Assembly: GCA_965204095.1 (NCBI GenBank)
Contig: OZ241991.1
Span: forward strand, 5,952,001-6,016,000
Source of the DNA: JAPPLB01 sp965204095
GTDB lineage: Bacteria; Acidobacteriota; Terriglobia; Bryobacterales; UBA6623
DNA length: 64,000 bases
Direction of reading: 5' to 3'
Each line of letters opens with the position of its first letter. Positions within the stretch are counted from its first letter, which is position 1. Made by a program: the position numbers and the translations under genes. The notes below the pieces were generated by a model, which worked only from the letters and a program-made list of their open reading frames with translations, ran no database searches and was not told the origin of the DNA. Shown here in pieces: positions 1 to 8,393 of this stretch.

Positions 1-1586
1 CCATAAGCCACGGCCATCGGCGTGATCAGCGGCACGATCACCAGAATCGCCGAATAGATATCCATCAGCGCTCCGACCACGATCAGGAAGACATTCAACG
101 CCAGAAGGAACAGGATTTTCGAGCTGATATGCGTCTGAACCCATTCCAAAGCTTGCGACGGAACTTCGGCGATCACGAGATAGTTCGTAAACCCCAGCGC
201 CACACCGAGGATGATCATGAATCCGCCGACCAGCGTGGCGCTCTCCACGAAGATACGCGGCAAGTCGCCGAAAACTCGCAGGTCCTTGAAGATGAAGCAT
301 TCCACGACGAACGCGTACAGCACTGTGATCGCCGCCGCCTCGACGAGCGTGGCGTAGCCGCCGAAGATCCCGCTGAGCACTACGATCGGCAGAAGGATCT
401 CCCACTTCGCCTCCCACAGCGCCGACATCGCCTCACGGATACGGAACGGTTTCTGCTCGGCTCCCGACGACCAGCCACGATAGGCTGCCCAACTTGCCAC
501 CGCAAGCACCAGCACAACCCCCGGCAGCAGCCCACCGACAAAGAGCCTCTCGATAGGCTGCTCGGCATAGAAGGCGTACAGTATCACCGGCAGGCTCGGA
601 GGGAATAGCAGCCCGATCGACCCCGACACCGTCACAAGTCCTACGGATGTGCGTTCCGGATACTGCGCTTTCACCATCATGGGTAGCAAGAGCCCGCCCA
701 TCGACAAGATGGTGATACCCGATGCACCCGTCAGCGGTGTAAAAAAAGCGAGAACGACGGTAACCACAATCGCCAGTCCACCGGGCAGCCACCCCACCCA
801 TGCCTCGAACAGGCGCATCAACCGCTTTCCGGATCCCCCCTCGGCAAGGATGTAGCCCCCCAGCGTAAACAACGGGATTGCAGGTAGCATCGGGGAAGTG
901 CTCAGCCGATAAGTCTCTCCGGGCACTGCGGAGATGGGAGTGCCCTCTTCCCAGAACAGCAGCGCCGCTGCGCCCCCGAGCGCGCAATAGATCGGCAGAC
1001 CCAACGCCGTGCCCAAGATGATGACAACGCTCGCCGGCAGCACGAGGCCGGTTTCGTGGGGGTTCTCGATTGCGCCGAATGCAAGCGGTATCAGCAAGCC
1101 CAGAGCAATCAAGAGGCGGCCGGTGATCGTCGAGGCCCCGCGGTAGATCAGCCTCCCCGCAATCGCCGCGAATCCCAACGGAATGATGCACTCGGCCACC
1201 CATACCGGTATGCCCCATGCCACTTGGCCGCCGAACTCGAAGTCAACGCTTACCAGGTCCATGCCGGCCCAGATCAAAGAGCCGGTGACCCCGACGGCCA
1301 GAGCCGAAGTGAAGATGTGTATACGGCTGCGCAGGTGCTTCGGAAGAAACGCCGCTGTCGACAGCGCGAGCAGCCGGTTGGACCTCGCTGCCAGTGCGGC
1401 GCCCAGGAATGTGATCCAAAGAGTGAGGTGTTGAACGATGGGGAACGAGCCGGGGATCCCACCGCCCAACCACTTCCGTGCCGCAATCTCCATCAGAGGC
1501 AGCACCGACATCAGCGTCAACACCGCTATAGAGAGCGCGTCTTCGATGCGTACGGACAGACCGTTCGGTTCGGACGATTCAGACAT
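1..1586 (-). CDS. dctQM: TRAP transporter fused small/large permease (DctQM), C-terminus outside window
   Basis: Membrane permease of a tripartite ATP-independent periplasmic transporter, which imports an organic acid-type solute using an ion gradient. The first ~170 residues look like the four-helix DctQ subunit. From ~175 on it reads as the large DctM subunit, with hallmarks such as MLPAIPLFTLGGYILAEGG and the segment FFTPLTGASGITILSMGG. The two subunits are therefore one polypeptide, a known arrangement. The frame is open for 528 codons and runs off the window edge, so the 3' end is missing. The ATG at 1586 was chosen because the DctQ-like N-terminus begins there. It lies downstream of dctP and tatT but is separated from dctP by a 208-bp repeat insertion. 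The substrate cannot be read from sequence. Confidence 0.9.
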   Translation of the reverse strand, partial: MSESSEPNGLSVRIEDALSIAVLTLMSVLPLMEIAARKWLGGGIPGSFPIVQHLTLWITFLGAALAARSNRLLALSTAAFLPKHLRSRIHIFTSALAVGVTGSLIWAGMDLVSVDFEFGGQVAWGIPVWVAECIIPLGFAAIAGRLIYRGASTITGRLLIALGLLIPLAFGAIENPHETGLVLPASVVIILGTALGLPIYCALGGAAALLFWEEGTPISAVPGETYRLSTSPMLPAIPLFTLGGYILAEGGSGKRLMRLFEAWVGWLPGGLAIVVTVVLAFFTPLTGASGITILSMGGLLLPMMVKAQYPERTSVGLVTVSGSIGLLFPPSLPVILYAFYAEQPIERLFVGGLLPGVVLVLAVASWAAYRGWSSGAEQKPFRIREAMSALWEAKWEILLPIVVLSGIFGGYATLVEAAAITVLYAFVVECFIFKDLRVFGDLPRIFVESATLVGGFMIILGVALGFTNYLVIAEVPSQALEWVQTHISSKILFLLALNVFLIVVGALMDIYSAILVIVPLITPMAVAY

Positions 1587-1592
1587 CAGGTA

Positions 1593-1800
1593 TTAGCCTG
1601 CATTTCTCACCACGCGGCGAGGTGAAGTGCGTGAGAGGGCCGTCAGGACTAGGCGCAAGCCGGGCGGAGGAAAAAGGCGCGAGCCGCTTGGCGCGCGCAG
1701 GCGTACTTGACAGTACATCGAGCACGCCAAGCAAGCGCAACGAAGTCATGGCGGTCGTATGGCGTGCTTCGACCGTCGGGTGGTGAGAAATGCAGGTTAG
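1593..1800 (+). mobile_element. MITE-like repeat, copy A (24-bp insertion variant)
   Basis: Terminal inverted repeats CCTGCATTTCTCACCAC and its near-perfect complement, flanked on both sides by TTAG as a direct repeat. It is 24 bp longer than the usual 184-185 bp because of an internal insert containing GGGCGGAGGAAAAAGG. It sits between dctP and dctQM. Confidence 0.85.
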
Positions 1801-1837
1801 AGGCCGGTACGATCCCGAACCGTCCTTGTTGTTTCGG

Positions 1838-2857
1838 CTATGAGGATTTGCTGGCGCGGTAGGCATCTCGGTGGCGCTTGACCTCATCGAAGAGGTCTTC
1901 GGGCACCATCGTACCGCGTAAAGCGGGATAGGCATCCTCGGCTTGCCGCCGCCAGTCCGCCAGCGTTGCCGCGTCGGGTTCGGTAACGTTGAGACCGCGC
2001 TGCTTCATCTGCACGATGGCATCGCGGTCCAGGGAGCGGATTTCGTCCCGCATCTGATCCCCCGCCTTTCTCGCGGCTGTCAGCATTTGCGGCCGGATGT
2101 CCTCGGGAATCCGTTGCCACGCTCGGTCGCTGATGATCGTCGCGCCCACTAGCGGAGCCCAGCGCATGTCGATCATGTTGTTCACGGCTTCGAAGGATCG
2201 CTCCAGCATCGCGAACAGCGGAGGCGCCTGAAAAGCTTCGATCAGGCCGGTCTGCAGGGAGGTCAGAACGTCCGTAACGGGCAAGGGCACAACGCGGAAT
2301 CCTAACTGTTTATAGAGTTTCTCTGTATTGGGGTCTCCGGTCGAAATCCACAGTTTGAGCTGGCGGATGTCATCCAAAGTCTTCGCCGGAGTCTTCGTGA
2401 AGAAATGCACCCAACCGATATCCGTCCAGTTGAGAATGCGGAAGCCCTTGCTCTGGATGCGTTTCTCGATGAGAGGCGTCACCTTCTCCCGGATGTGATC
2501 GAACTCTTCGTAGGATTCGACCATCATCGGGATGTTCAGGCAGTTGACGCCCTGCTCGATCCGCGACAAGCCAAGGCCTGATACGCCGATCGCGTCCAAA
2601 CCTCGCCTCTGGATCTTGCGGACTAGTTCGGTATCGTCGCCGGCGACCCCACCGGCATAGATGTTCACCCTGATGGCGCCGTTTGAGACGCGCGCCCAAT
2701 CCTGCTTCATTTGGTTGAGGGCGTCATGCCAGCTCGATCCCTTCGGCGCGCCTGTACCGAGCTTGATGAGTACGCTCTGTCCGAAGAGCGTCGTGAGGGA
2801 GCCGGCTGTGAAATAGAGCGGCAGCCGGACGAGAGAGCGACGCGTGACGTGGGCCAT
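1838..2857 (-). CDS. dctP: TRAP transporter substrate-binding protein DctP
   Basis: Periplasmic solute receptor that delivers substrate to the DctQM permease. The 339-residue length is normal for the family. It opens with an arginine-containing signal peptide (TRRSLVRLPLYFTAG), followed by the DctP fold with conserved stretches such as AGGVAGDDTELVRKIQRR (near residues 65-82), LKLWISTGDPNTEKLYKQLG and TSLQTGLIEAFQAPP. Its ATG overlaps the tatT stop codon by one base (ATGA), so the two genes are translationally coupled. The C-terminus is followed by repeat copy A. The ligand is unknown. Confidence 0.93.
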   Translation of the reverse strand: MAHVTRRSLVRLPLYFTAGSLTTLFGQSVLIKLGTGAPKGSSWHDALNQMKQDWARVSNGAIRVNIYAGGVAGDDTELVRKIQRRGLDAIGVSGLGLSRIEQGVNCLNIPMMVESYEEFDHIREKVTPLIEKRIQSKGFRILNWTDIGWVHFFTKTPAKTLDDIRQLKLWISTGDPNTEKLYKQLGFRVVPLPVTDVLTSLQTGLIEAFQAPPLFAMLERSFEAVNNMIDMRWAPLVGATIISDRAWQRIPEDIRPQMLTAARKAGDQMRDEIRSLDRDAIVQMKQRGLNVTEPDAATLADWRRQAEDAYPALRGTMVPEDLFDEVKRHRDAYRASKSS

Positions 2858-3849
2858 CAGGGGCTGTCTACTGAGGAGTCGGCGGAGCCTTCTTCTTCAA
2901 AGAATAGCTCATCCGTCTGCGAGAGCAGCCGCCGTGCTTGCCGTTGCGCAAGCAGATTCACGAGGCGGTATTCCTCGTTCTCGTCCGGGTCAATGGCCAG
3001 CGCCTTGTTGAGGAGGGCCGTGAATTCCGAGCGCTTCTGATACGGGATCGACACGGCCTGTGCGAGCGCAACGTAGAGCCCGCCCCGGCGGCCTTTGGAC
3101 AGTGCGAGCGCCCGCTCGAAGTGTTGACGGACGGTTGCTTCATCCGGAGTTCCCGGCTTGGCGGAGGCCAACGTGACCTGGAACTCATGGAGAGAGCCGT
3201 TGTCCCATGTCTCGTCCAGTTCGAGCGCCCGGTCCAGCATCGCCTCTACTTCCGGGATGCGCGCCAGCATGGCGGCATCATTCCTGGACACCGAAATCGC
3301 CGATCCGAGCGCCGCCGCCGTCCAATAGAGAAAGGGCAAATCCTGCTGCTTCTTCTTGCTGTTCTGGATCACACTGACCGCGGCTGCAGGATCCGCTGTG
3401 AGCCGCGTCCCTAGTCCGGGATAGGAAGTCTCCATTCCCCGCAAGCCGTAACCGAGAGCACGCAGGTAGAGCTTGTGGGCGCGCTTGCGTAGCTTGCGAG
3501 CTTTCCCGATGTCCTCGTCCGCCGCGACTTGCGCCGGATAGTCCACGTAGGCGTAGGAGTACAGCACGAATCCGCGCGTCGCCGTCAGCAGCAACCCGCG
3601 GTGGTTGGGTGACTCCTGCAGCAGGCTCTCGACGAGCTTCAGGCCGAAAGGCAAGGCTTCGCCGACGAGTTCGATATCCTCGTCCGTCTCATAAACCGAG
3701 TTGCCTTCCGCGAGCGCATCGCCCACGGTGTTGATCGCATACTTCTTGATCGAGCAACCGGCCAACAGCAGTGTCAATGTCACGGACGCGGCGGTGCGCA
3801 GAGAGGGCAAGTACACGACAAACCTACCATAGCGCACCCGCCTCCACAT
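2857..3849 (-). CDS. TRAP transporter TatT component, lipoprotein
   Basis: Resembles the TatT (T-component) family: helical repeat-rich periplasmic lipoproteins encoded with some TRAP transporters and thought to associate with the solute-binding protein. The lipobox LLLAGC is followed by SIKKYAINTVGDALAEGNSVYETD, which is typical of the family N-terminus. The rest is alpha-helical with TPR-like spacing. The start is uncertain: ATG at 3849 gives a 32-residue signal peptide, while an in-frame GTG at 3816 would give a more usual 21-residue one. The open frame also extends upstream to 3894 without signal-like sequence. First gene of the tatT-dctP-dctQM operon. Confidence 0.85.
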   Translation of the reverse strand: MWRRVRYGRFVVYLPSLRTAASVTLTLLLAGCSIKKYAINTVGDALAEGNSVYETDEDIELVGEALPFGLKLVESLLQESPNHRGLLLTATRGFVLYSYAYVDYPAQVAADEDIGKARKLRKRAHKLYLRALGYGLRGMETSYPGLGTRLTADPAAAVSVIQNSKKKQQDLPFLYWTAAALGSAISVSRNDAAMLARIPEVEAMLDRALELDETWDNGSLHEFQVTLASAKPGTPDEATVRQHFERALALSKGRRGGLYVALAQAVSIPYQKRSEFTALLNKALAIDPDENEEYRLVNLLAQRQARRLLSQTDELFFEEEGSADSSVDSP

Positions 3850-4045
3850 CTCTGCCCAGTGCGGTGAATGGTGTAACGAATCTCCGCCTCGCATCCCGGT
3901 TCAATGGCCGGCCTGTGCTCGATGGTCCCACAATCGCGATCTGGGCTGCTGCAAGCAAGTTACCCAATATCAGTGTTTTCACGATATTCCCGGCCCGCAT
4001 CGAGAGCGGCTCCGCAGAGGAGGTACCGGAACGGCCGACAGCGTC

Positions 4046-4888
4046 TCACGGGCTGACCGCCGGATACCCGTAGTAGCCGCCCTCGGCCACGATCTCGGCG
4101 GGTCCGCGGACCGTGACATCTCCGCCGTCCCAGGTAACGATGAGGTCACCCGCAGGCGTGACCACGCGCACTGGACTCGATGCCTTGCCGGCGAGAATCG
4201 CCGCGACCGCCGCACCCGTAGATCCAGTTCCGGAACTGAGAGTTTCCCCCGCGCCGCGTTCCCAAAACTTCACATCGATCTCGTGAGCATCGGTTAACCG
4301 GACGAACGAGACGTTCGTGCGAGCCGGAAAGCGAGAGTGATTCTCGAGCATCTTTCCCAGAGACCGCCAGTGAAAATCGAAGCCGTCGACAAACACCACG
4401 CATTGCGGATTACCCACATTCAACACCGTAACCGTACGAGTGCCGAGACTCGTATCGATCCTGCACTCCACATCCCGCAGGTCGTAGGACGGTGTGCCCA
4501 TCGTCATATCGAAGATGAACTTGCGCCCGCGCCGCTTGATGAGCCGCAGAACCTTCAAGCCGGCTCGGGTCGCGATACGCAAAGACTCACCGGATGAAGC
4601 TTCATATTGCAACGCGGCGGCCACGCAGCGCGTGCCGTTCCCTGAAATCTCTGCTTCGCTGCCGTCGGGGTTGAAGATGCGCAGCGAAGCGTCGGCATCG
4701 CCGAGTTCGATGCCCGGCGCGCAGAGCACTTCGAGACCGTCAGCACCTACCCCTTGACGGCGGTCACACATCGATCGCGCCAGTTCAGGCAGATTGCTTT
4801 CAGCAAGTCCAAGCTCATCCAGATCGCTCCAACGGACAATCAGAAAGTCGTTTCCGGCAGCTTGGCATTTGGTGAATGCTAACGCCAT
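4046..4888 (-). CDS. dapF: Diaminopimelate epimerase-like protein with both catalytic Cys replaced by Ser
   Basis: DapF converts LL- to meso-diaminopimelate for lysine and peptidoglycan synthesis using a two-cysteine acid/base pair. The 280 residues show the whole fold: AAGNDFLIV at the start, FNPDGSEAEI, NVGNPQCVVFVD and a C-terminal GTG loop. The motif normally reading C-G-N-G is S-G-N-G (Ser82), and the motif normally reading A-C-G-T-G is S-S-G-T-G (Ser219). The codons are TCA and TCC, so no single-base miscall explains both. The ATG at 4888 was chosen because family homology begins there; upstream in-frame ATGs add unrelated sequence. lysA lies at 22.7-23.9 kb. Function as epimerase is likely but not assured. 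Confidence 0.88.
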   Translation of the reverse strand: MALAFTKCQAAGNDFLIVRWSDLDELGLAESNLPELARSMCDRRQGVGADGLEVLCAPGIELGDADASLRIFNPDGSEAEISGNGTRCVAAALQYEASSGESLRIATRAGLKVLRLIKRRGRKFIFDMTMGTPSYDLRDVECRIDTSLGTRTVTVLNVGNPQCVVFVDGFDFHWRSLGKMLENHSRFPARTNVSFVRLTDAHEIDVKFWERGAGETLSSGTGSTGAAVAAILAGKASSPVRVVTPAGDLIVTWDGGDVTVRGPAEIVAEGGYYGYPAVSP

Positions 4889-5050
4889 GGCACTATCGGT
4901 CGAAGACCCGATTGTATCGTTCGACACCTGCCAACGAAGGTCGCGGCGGATAACCTGTAAAACCCAGGCAATCCTCGCGCTCGGCATCCGCCTCTCCGAC
5001 GCCTGCAGAACCGGTATCCACAAGTCGGTGATTGGAGCCGCAGAAGTACA

Positions 5051-5234
5051 TTAGCCTGCATTTCTCACCACGCGGCGAGGCGAAGTGCGTGAGAGGGCGG
5101 GCAGGACGAGGCGCGAGCCGCTTGGCGCGCGCAGGCGTACTTGACGGTACGTTGAGCACGGCAAGCAAGCGCAACGAAGTCCTGGCGGTCGTATCGCGTG
5201 CTTCAGCCGTCGGGTGGTGAGAAAGGCAGGTTAG
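5051..5234 (+). mobile_element. MITE-like repeat, copy B
   Basis: 184 bp, inverted-repeat ends, TTAG on both sides. Its right-hand TTAG is also the left-hand TTAG of copy C, so the two form a head-to-tail tandem. Lies 160 bp upstream of dapF. Confidence 0.85.
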
Positions 5235-5417
5235 CCTGTATTTCTCACCCCGTGGCGAGATGAAGTGCGTGAGAGGGGCGTCAGGACGAGGCGCGAGCCG
5301 CTTGGCGCGCGCAGGCGTACTTGTTGACGGTACGTTGAGCACGGCAAGCAAGCGCAACGAAGTCCTGGCGGTCGTATCGCGTGCTTCAGCCGTCGGGTGG
5401 TGAGAAATGCAGGCTAG
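5231..5417 (+). mobile_element. MITE-like repeat, copy C
   Basis: 187 bp, same orientation as copy B and sharing a single TTAG with it. The right flank is CTAG. Left end reads CCTGTATTTCTCACC (one change). The core is nearly identical to copy B. Confidence 0.85.
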
Positions 5418-5578
5418 GGCCTTATCGCACGCCGGCGGTGAGATAATTGCCCGTCACAGCCGCGATCTTCTGCTGAACCTACAGCCGCACCGGGACAAGG
5501 ATAAGCAGGATCATTCCCAAGCAGATCAGTGTTGGTGCGGATGCAGGAAGCGACCCTTGATGCGGAGGAGTTGCTTGT

Positions 5579-6028
5579 CTATTCCGAGCTTTGCGGCTGC
5601 ACCACCGGATAGCCCGCCTCTTTCCATTCGGTAATGCCCCCGAATTCGACGCCGCTATGACCGTTTCGGGTCAGCAACTCGGCTCCACGCCCGGCGCGCC
5701 CGCCGCGCATGCAGTAGATGACCACTTTGCCGTCCTTGGGAATCTCGGAGATGCGGCCTTCCAACTCGTCGATCGGGATGTTTACATAGCCTTCGATCGC
5801 ACCGTGCTCGACGAGCTCGTCAGGGCGGCGGACATCGAGGAGATAGACATTCTCTCCACCGTCGAGGCGGCTCTTGAGATCGGCGGGGTCGAAACGCTTC
5901 GCTGCCGCGACTTCTACTGGTTCTTGGTGACCGCTCGTCTCGTCGGGCTCCCCGTCCGCTTGGCTGGAGCAGCCAGGGAAAACCAGCATCAAGGCGAACA
6001 ACAGGGCTACTGGGAATCGGCAGGTCAT
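5579..6028 (-). CDS. Rhodanese-domain lipoprotein
   Basis: A 149-residue exported lipoprotein with a single rhodanese domain. The signal peptide ends at a lipobox (LMLVFPGCSS), followed by a short acidic linker and then the rhodanese fold with YLLDVRRPDELVEHG and the active loop VIYCMRGGRAG, whose cysteine is the presumed sulfur/persulfide carrier. GIEFGG-type ending GGITEWKEAGYPV is typical of single-domain rhodaneses. The ATG at 6028 has a clear upstream AGGAG. The open frame extends upstream into repeat sequence, which was rejected. Probably a sulfurtransferase or redox-related periplasmic protein; substrate unknown. Confidence 0.85.
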   Translation of the reverse strand: MTCRFPVALLFALMLVFPGCSSQADGEPDETSGHQEPVEVAAAKRFDPADLKSRLDGGENVYLLDVRRPDELVEHGAIEGYVNIPIDELEGRISEIPKDGKVVIYCMRGGRAGRGAELLTRNGHSGVEFGGITEWKEAGYPVVQPQSSE

Positions 6029-6243
6029 AGGGTAACTCCTGGAGGACCAGTATAGCGAGACAGCGTGCGCCATTGCGCACCATGGTGCAGCTAGCCTGCA
6101 TATCTCACCACGTGGCGAGGCGAAGTGGGTGAGAGGGCCGTCAGGACGAGGCGCAAGCCGGCACGGAACACGAGACCCGAGACCCGAGACACGGCTTTTT
6201 TTCGAAACACGGCTTTCCCGTGGCTCGTTTGGTACCTGTTGGT

Positions 6244-6269
6244 ACTGAAGCCCTTCAGTCTTGTTTTTT
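6244..6269 (+). terminator. Terminator-like hairpin in mosaic module
   Basis: Perfect 7-bp stem ACTGAAG/CTTCAGT with a 2-nt loop, followed by CTTG and six Ts. It has the form of a Rho-independent terminator, but it is part of a repeated module (also at 6555, 46085 and 46366), so a termination role is only possible. Confidence 0.35.
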
Positions 6270-6554
6270 CGGCCGGAATCTGCTCTGGGTTGAGAGTGAT
6301 GACGCCGTTGCTGGGAACGAAAACCTGATCCACGCCCGTCGGGGACGCGCCGGCTGGAGACGAAAGAGCCGCCCAAGTCACGGCTTTTCAGGTATTTACG
6401 AGGCCCGAGACCCGAGCCACGGCGTTAGCCTGGCGCGCGGCGCAAGCCGGCGCGAATTCCGAGGTTTTCACGAAACACGAGACACGAGACACGAAACACG
6501 GCTTTTTCAGACCCGAATTACGGCCTTTCCGTGGCTCGTTTGGTACCTGTTGGT

Positions 6555-6578
6555 ACTGAAGCCCTTCAGTCTTTTTTT
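6555..6578 (+). terminator. Terminator-like hairpin, second copy
   Basis: Same ACTGAAG/CTTCAGT stem, followed directly by C and seven Ts, which is a better T-tract than the first copy. Confidence 0.35.
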
Positions 6579-7040
6579 CGGCCGGAAGCCGGTTTAGGTT
6601 GAGAGTGATGACTCCGTTGCTGGGAACGAAAACCTCATCCACGCCCGTCGGGGACAAGTCGGGTGGGGACGGAAGAGCCGCCCGGTCGCTGCTTTCCTGC
6701 GCGTTGTGGCGCGGCATGGGGCGGCTATGGCGCGGCATGGGCGGCATGGGGCGCCCCGAGCCGCTATCCTCGCACCGTCCGCACCAGCAACATGACCATT
6801 CGGGTTTTTACGAAACACGAGACCCGAGACCCGGCTATTGCCAGGCGCGCGGCGTAAGCCAGCGCGAATTCCGAGGTTTTCACGAAACACGAAACACGAG
6901 ACACGAAACACGGCTTTTATGCTTTTCACGAATCACGGCCTTTGTGGCCGTTCGGTTCTCCGTGGGTGCGCGAGGGGTGGCGTCACAAGAAACCGCCGTC
7001 CGGACCACTGCCCCCGCCGGCAAGTCACTGTTTTCCAGTT

Positions 7041-7084
7041 CACCATTGTTCACTATTGTTCGCCATTGTTCGCCATTGTTCGCC
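7041..7084 (+). repeat. 10-bp tandem repeat (CGCCATTGTT)
   Basis: Four and a half units of a decamer: CACCATTGTT, CACTATTGTT, then CGCCATTGTT twice, then CGCC. It lies at the end of the mosaic, next to MITE copy E. Confidence 0.8.
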
Positions 7085-7103
7085 AAAAAAATATTGTCCT
7101 GCG

Positions 7104-7288
7104 CTAGCCTGCATTTCTCACCACGTGGCGAGACGAAGTGCGTGAGAGGGCCGTCAGGACGAGGTGCGAGCTGCTTGGCGCGCGCAGGCGTACTTGAACA
7201 GTACGTTGAGTACGGCAAGCAAGCGCAACGAAGTCCTGGCGGTCGTATGGCGTGCTTCGGCCGTCGGGTGGTGAGAAATGCAGGCTAG
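7104..7288 (+). mobile_element. MITE-like repeat, copy E
   Basis: 185 bp with CTAG on both sides and the full inverted-repeat ends. The centre CGTACTTGAACAGTACG is a perfect 6-bp inverted repeat marking the tip of the predicted long hairpin. Confidence 0.88.
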
Positions 7289-7504
7289 TGCCCTCGTACC
7301 GCCCGGTCGCTGCTTTCCTGCGCGTTGTGGCGCGGCATGGGGCGGCTATGGCGCGGTATGGGCGGCATGGGGCGCCCCGAGCCACTGTTCGCGCACCATC
7401 CTCACCAGCTACATGACCATTCGGGTTTTCACGAAACACGAGACACGAAACACGGCTTTTTTCTCGCATGCTGCGGCCGTAGGGTGGTGAGAAATGTAGG
7501 CTGG
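7289..7504. repeat. Mosaic repeat, right-hand part with MITE right end
   Basis: Repeats the GCGGCATGGG-rich module seen at 6715-6755 almost word for word, followed by a heptamer array (7427-7460) and a MITE right end GTGGTGAGAAATGTAGG with CTGG flank. Probably the far end of the composite element opened at 6091. Confidence 0.65.
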
Positions 7505-7662
7505 AGGACGCTCTGTCCGTTGGCGGCTCGCATTCTGTGTAAAGTGTATTTCTCACCGTCTCCCATGAAGCTCCCTGAGCCGGTCAAGAGAACATCGGAG
7601 CTGAGGAAACCGAGTCTTCACGGTGTTGCGCTACAATGCTCCCCATCGCCCTTGAGCGCTTC

Positions 7663-8388
7663 ATGAGCACGCGCGTCTCGCTGTTCGTTACCTGTCTCGT
7701 CGATCAGTTCTTTCCGCGCATCGGACTCGCTATGGCCGATGTCCTGGAGCGTGTCGGGTACGAGTGCGAATTTCGCAGAGATCAGACATGCTGCGGACAG
7801 CCCGCCTTCAACTCAGGTTTCACGGTCGAGGCCCGTGAAGTCGCTCGCTACTTTCTGAAGACATTTGAAGACGCCGATCACATCATCGTCCCGTCGGGCT
7901 CGTGCAGTTCGATGATCCGCCATCACTTCGCCGATCTGTTTCACAGGGACTCCGGCGCGCAAAAAGCGGCAACCGAACTCGGCACACGGGTTTACGAGTT
8001 CACCGAGTTCCTGACGTCGGTGGCGCAGGTTGACGACGTCGGCGCGCGTTACGAAGAGGTCGTCACTTTTCACGACTCCTGCCACGCCCTGCGAGAGCTC
8101 GGAATCAAGTCCGCACCGCGCCGGCTTCTAAAAAACGTCCGGGGTCTCGAACTGCGTGAGATGAATCGAGTCGAGGAGTGCTGCGGATTCGGTGGTACTT
8201 TCTCAGTGAAGCTGAGCGAACTTTCGAGCGACATGCTCGATGGCAAGATTCAAACGATAGTCGACACCGGGGCGAGCAGCGTTGTCGGCCTTGATGCCAG
8301 TTGCCTGATGCACATCGAAGGCGGTCTGCGCCGTAGAGGGCTCCCGGTCCGTACGCTGCACCTTGCCGAAGTGCTTGCAAGCAGGTAA
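7663..8388 (+). CDS. lutA: L-lactate utilization protein LutA (Fe-S, cysteine-rich domains)
   Basis: Component of the LutABC L-lactate oxidation complex, carrying two cysteine-rich CCG domains of the GlpC/HdrD type. The cysteine motifs QTCCGQPAFNSG (first half) and VEECCGFGGTFSVK (second half) are both intact. The N-terminus VSLFVTCLVDQFFPRIG is the family start, which selects the ATG at 7663 over an in-frame ATG at 7636. First of a three-gene operon: 5 bp to lutB, and lutB overlaps lutC. The 160 bp upstream, after the repeat mosaic, must hold the promoter; no strong -35/-10 pair was recognised. Confidence 0.93.
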   Translation: MSTRVSLFVTCLVDQFFPRIGLAMADVLERVGYECEFRRDQTCCGQPAFNSGFTVEAREVARYFLKTFEDADHIIVPSGSCSSMIRHHFADLFHRDSGAQKAATELGTRVYEFTEFLTSVAQVDDVGARYEEVVTFHDSCHALRELGIKSAPRRLLKNVRGLELREMNRVEECCGFGGTFSVKLSELSSDMLDGKIQTIVDTGASSVVGLDASCLMHIEGGLRRRGLPVRTLHLAEVLASR

Positions 8389-8393
8389 TCCCG

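Larger units (their letters stand above)
6091..7103. repeat. Mosaic repeat D: MITE left end plus heptamer arrays and shared modules
   Basis: Opens with CTAG and the MITE left end (6091-6170), then leaves the MITE sequence inside the 24-bp insert and continues as a patchwork. It contains heptamer arrays built on CACGARR (complement of TCGTGWY) near 6163-6195, 6395-6422, 6468-6505, 6808-6838 and 6880-6915; two copies of a module reading TGGTACCTGTTGGTACTGAAG; two copies of a module with GTTGCTGGGAACGAAAACCT; and a GCGGCATGGG-rich module near 6715-6755. No credible gene. The matching MITE right end is probably at 7484-7504, with copy E inserted between. Confidence 0.7.

Noticed and set aside
6388..6747. 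Minus-strand frame with FVPSNGVITLN seen again at 6091-6381 and 45881-46174
   Set aside because: The peptide is conserved because the DNA module is repeated; frames break at heptamer arrays, so it is not treated as a gene.
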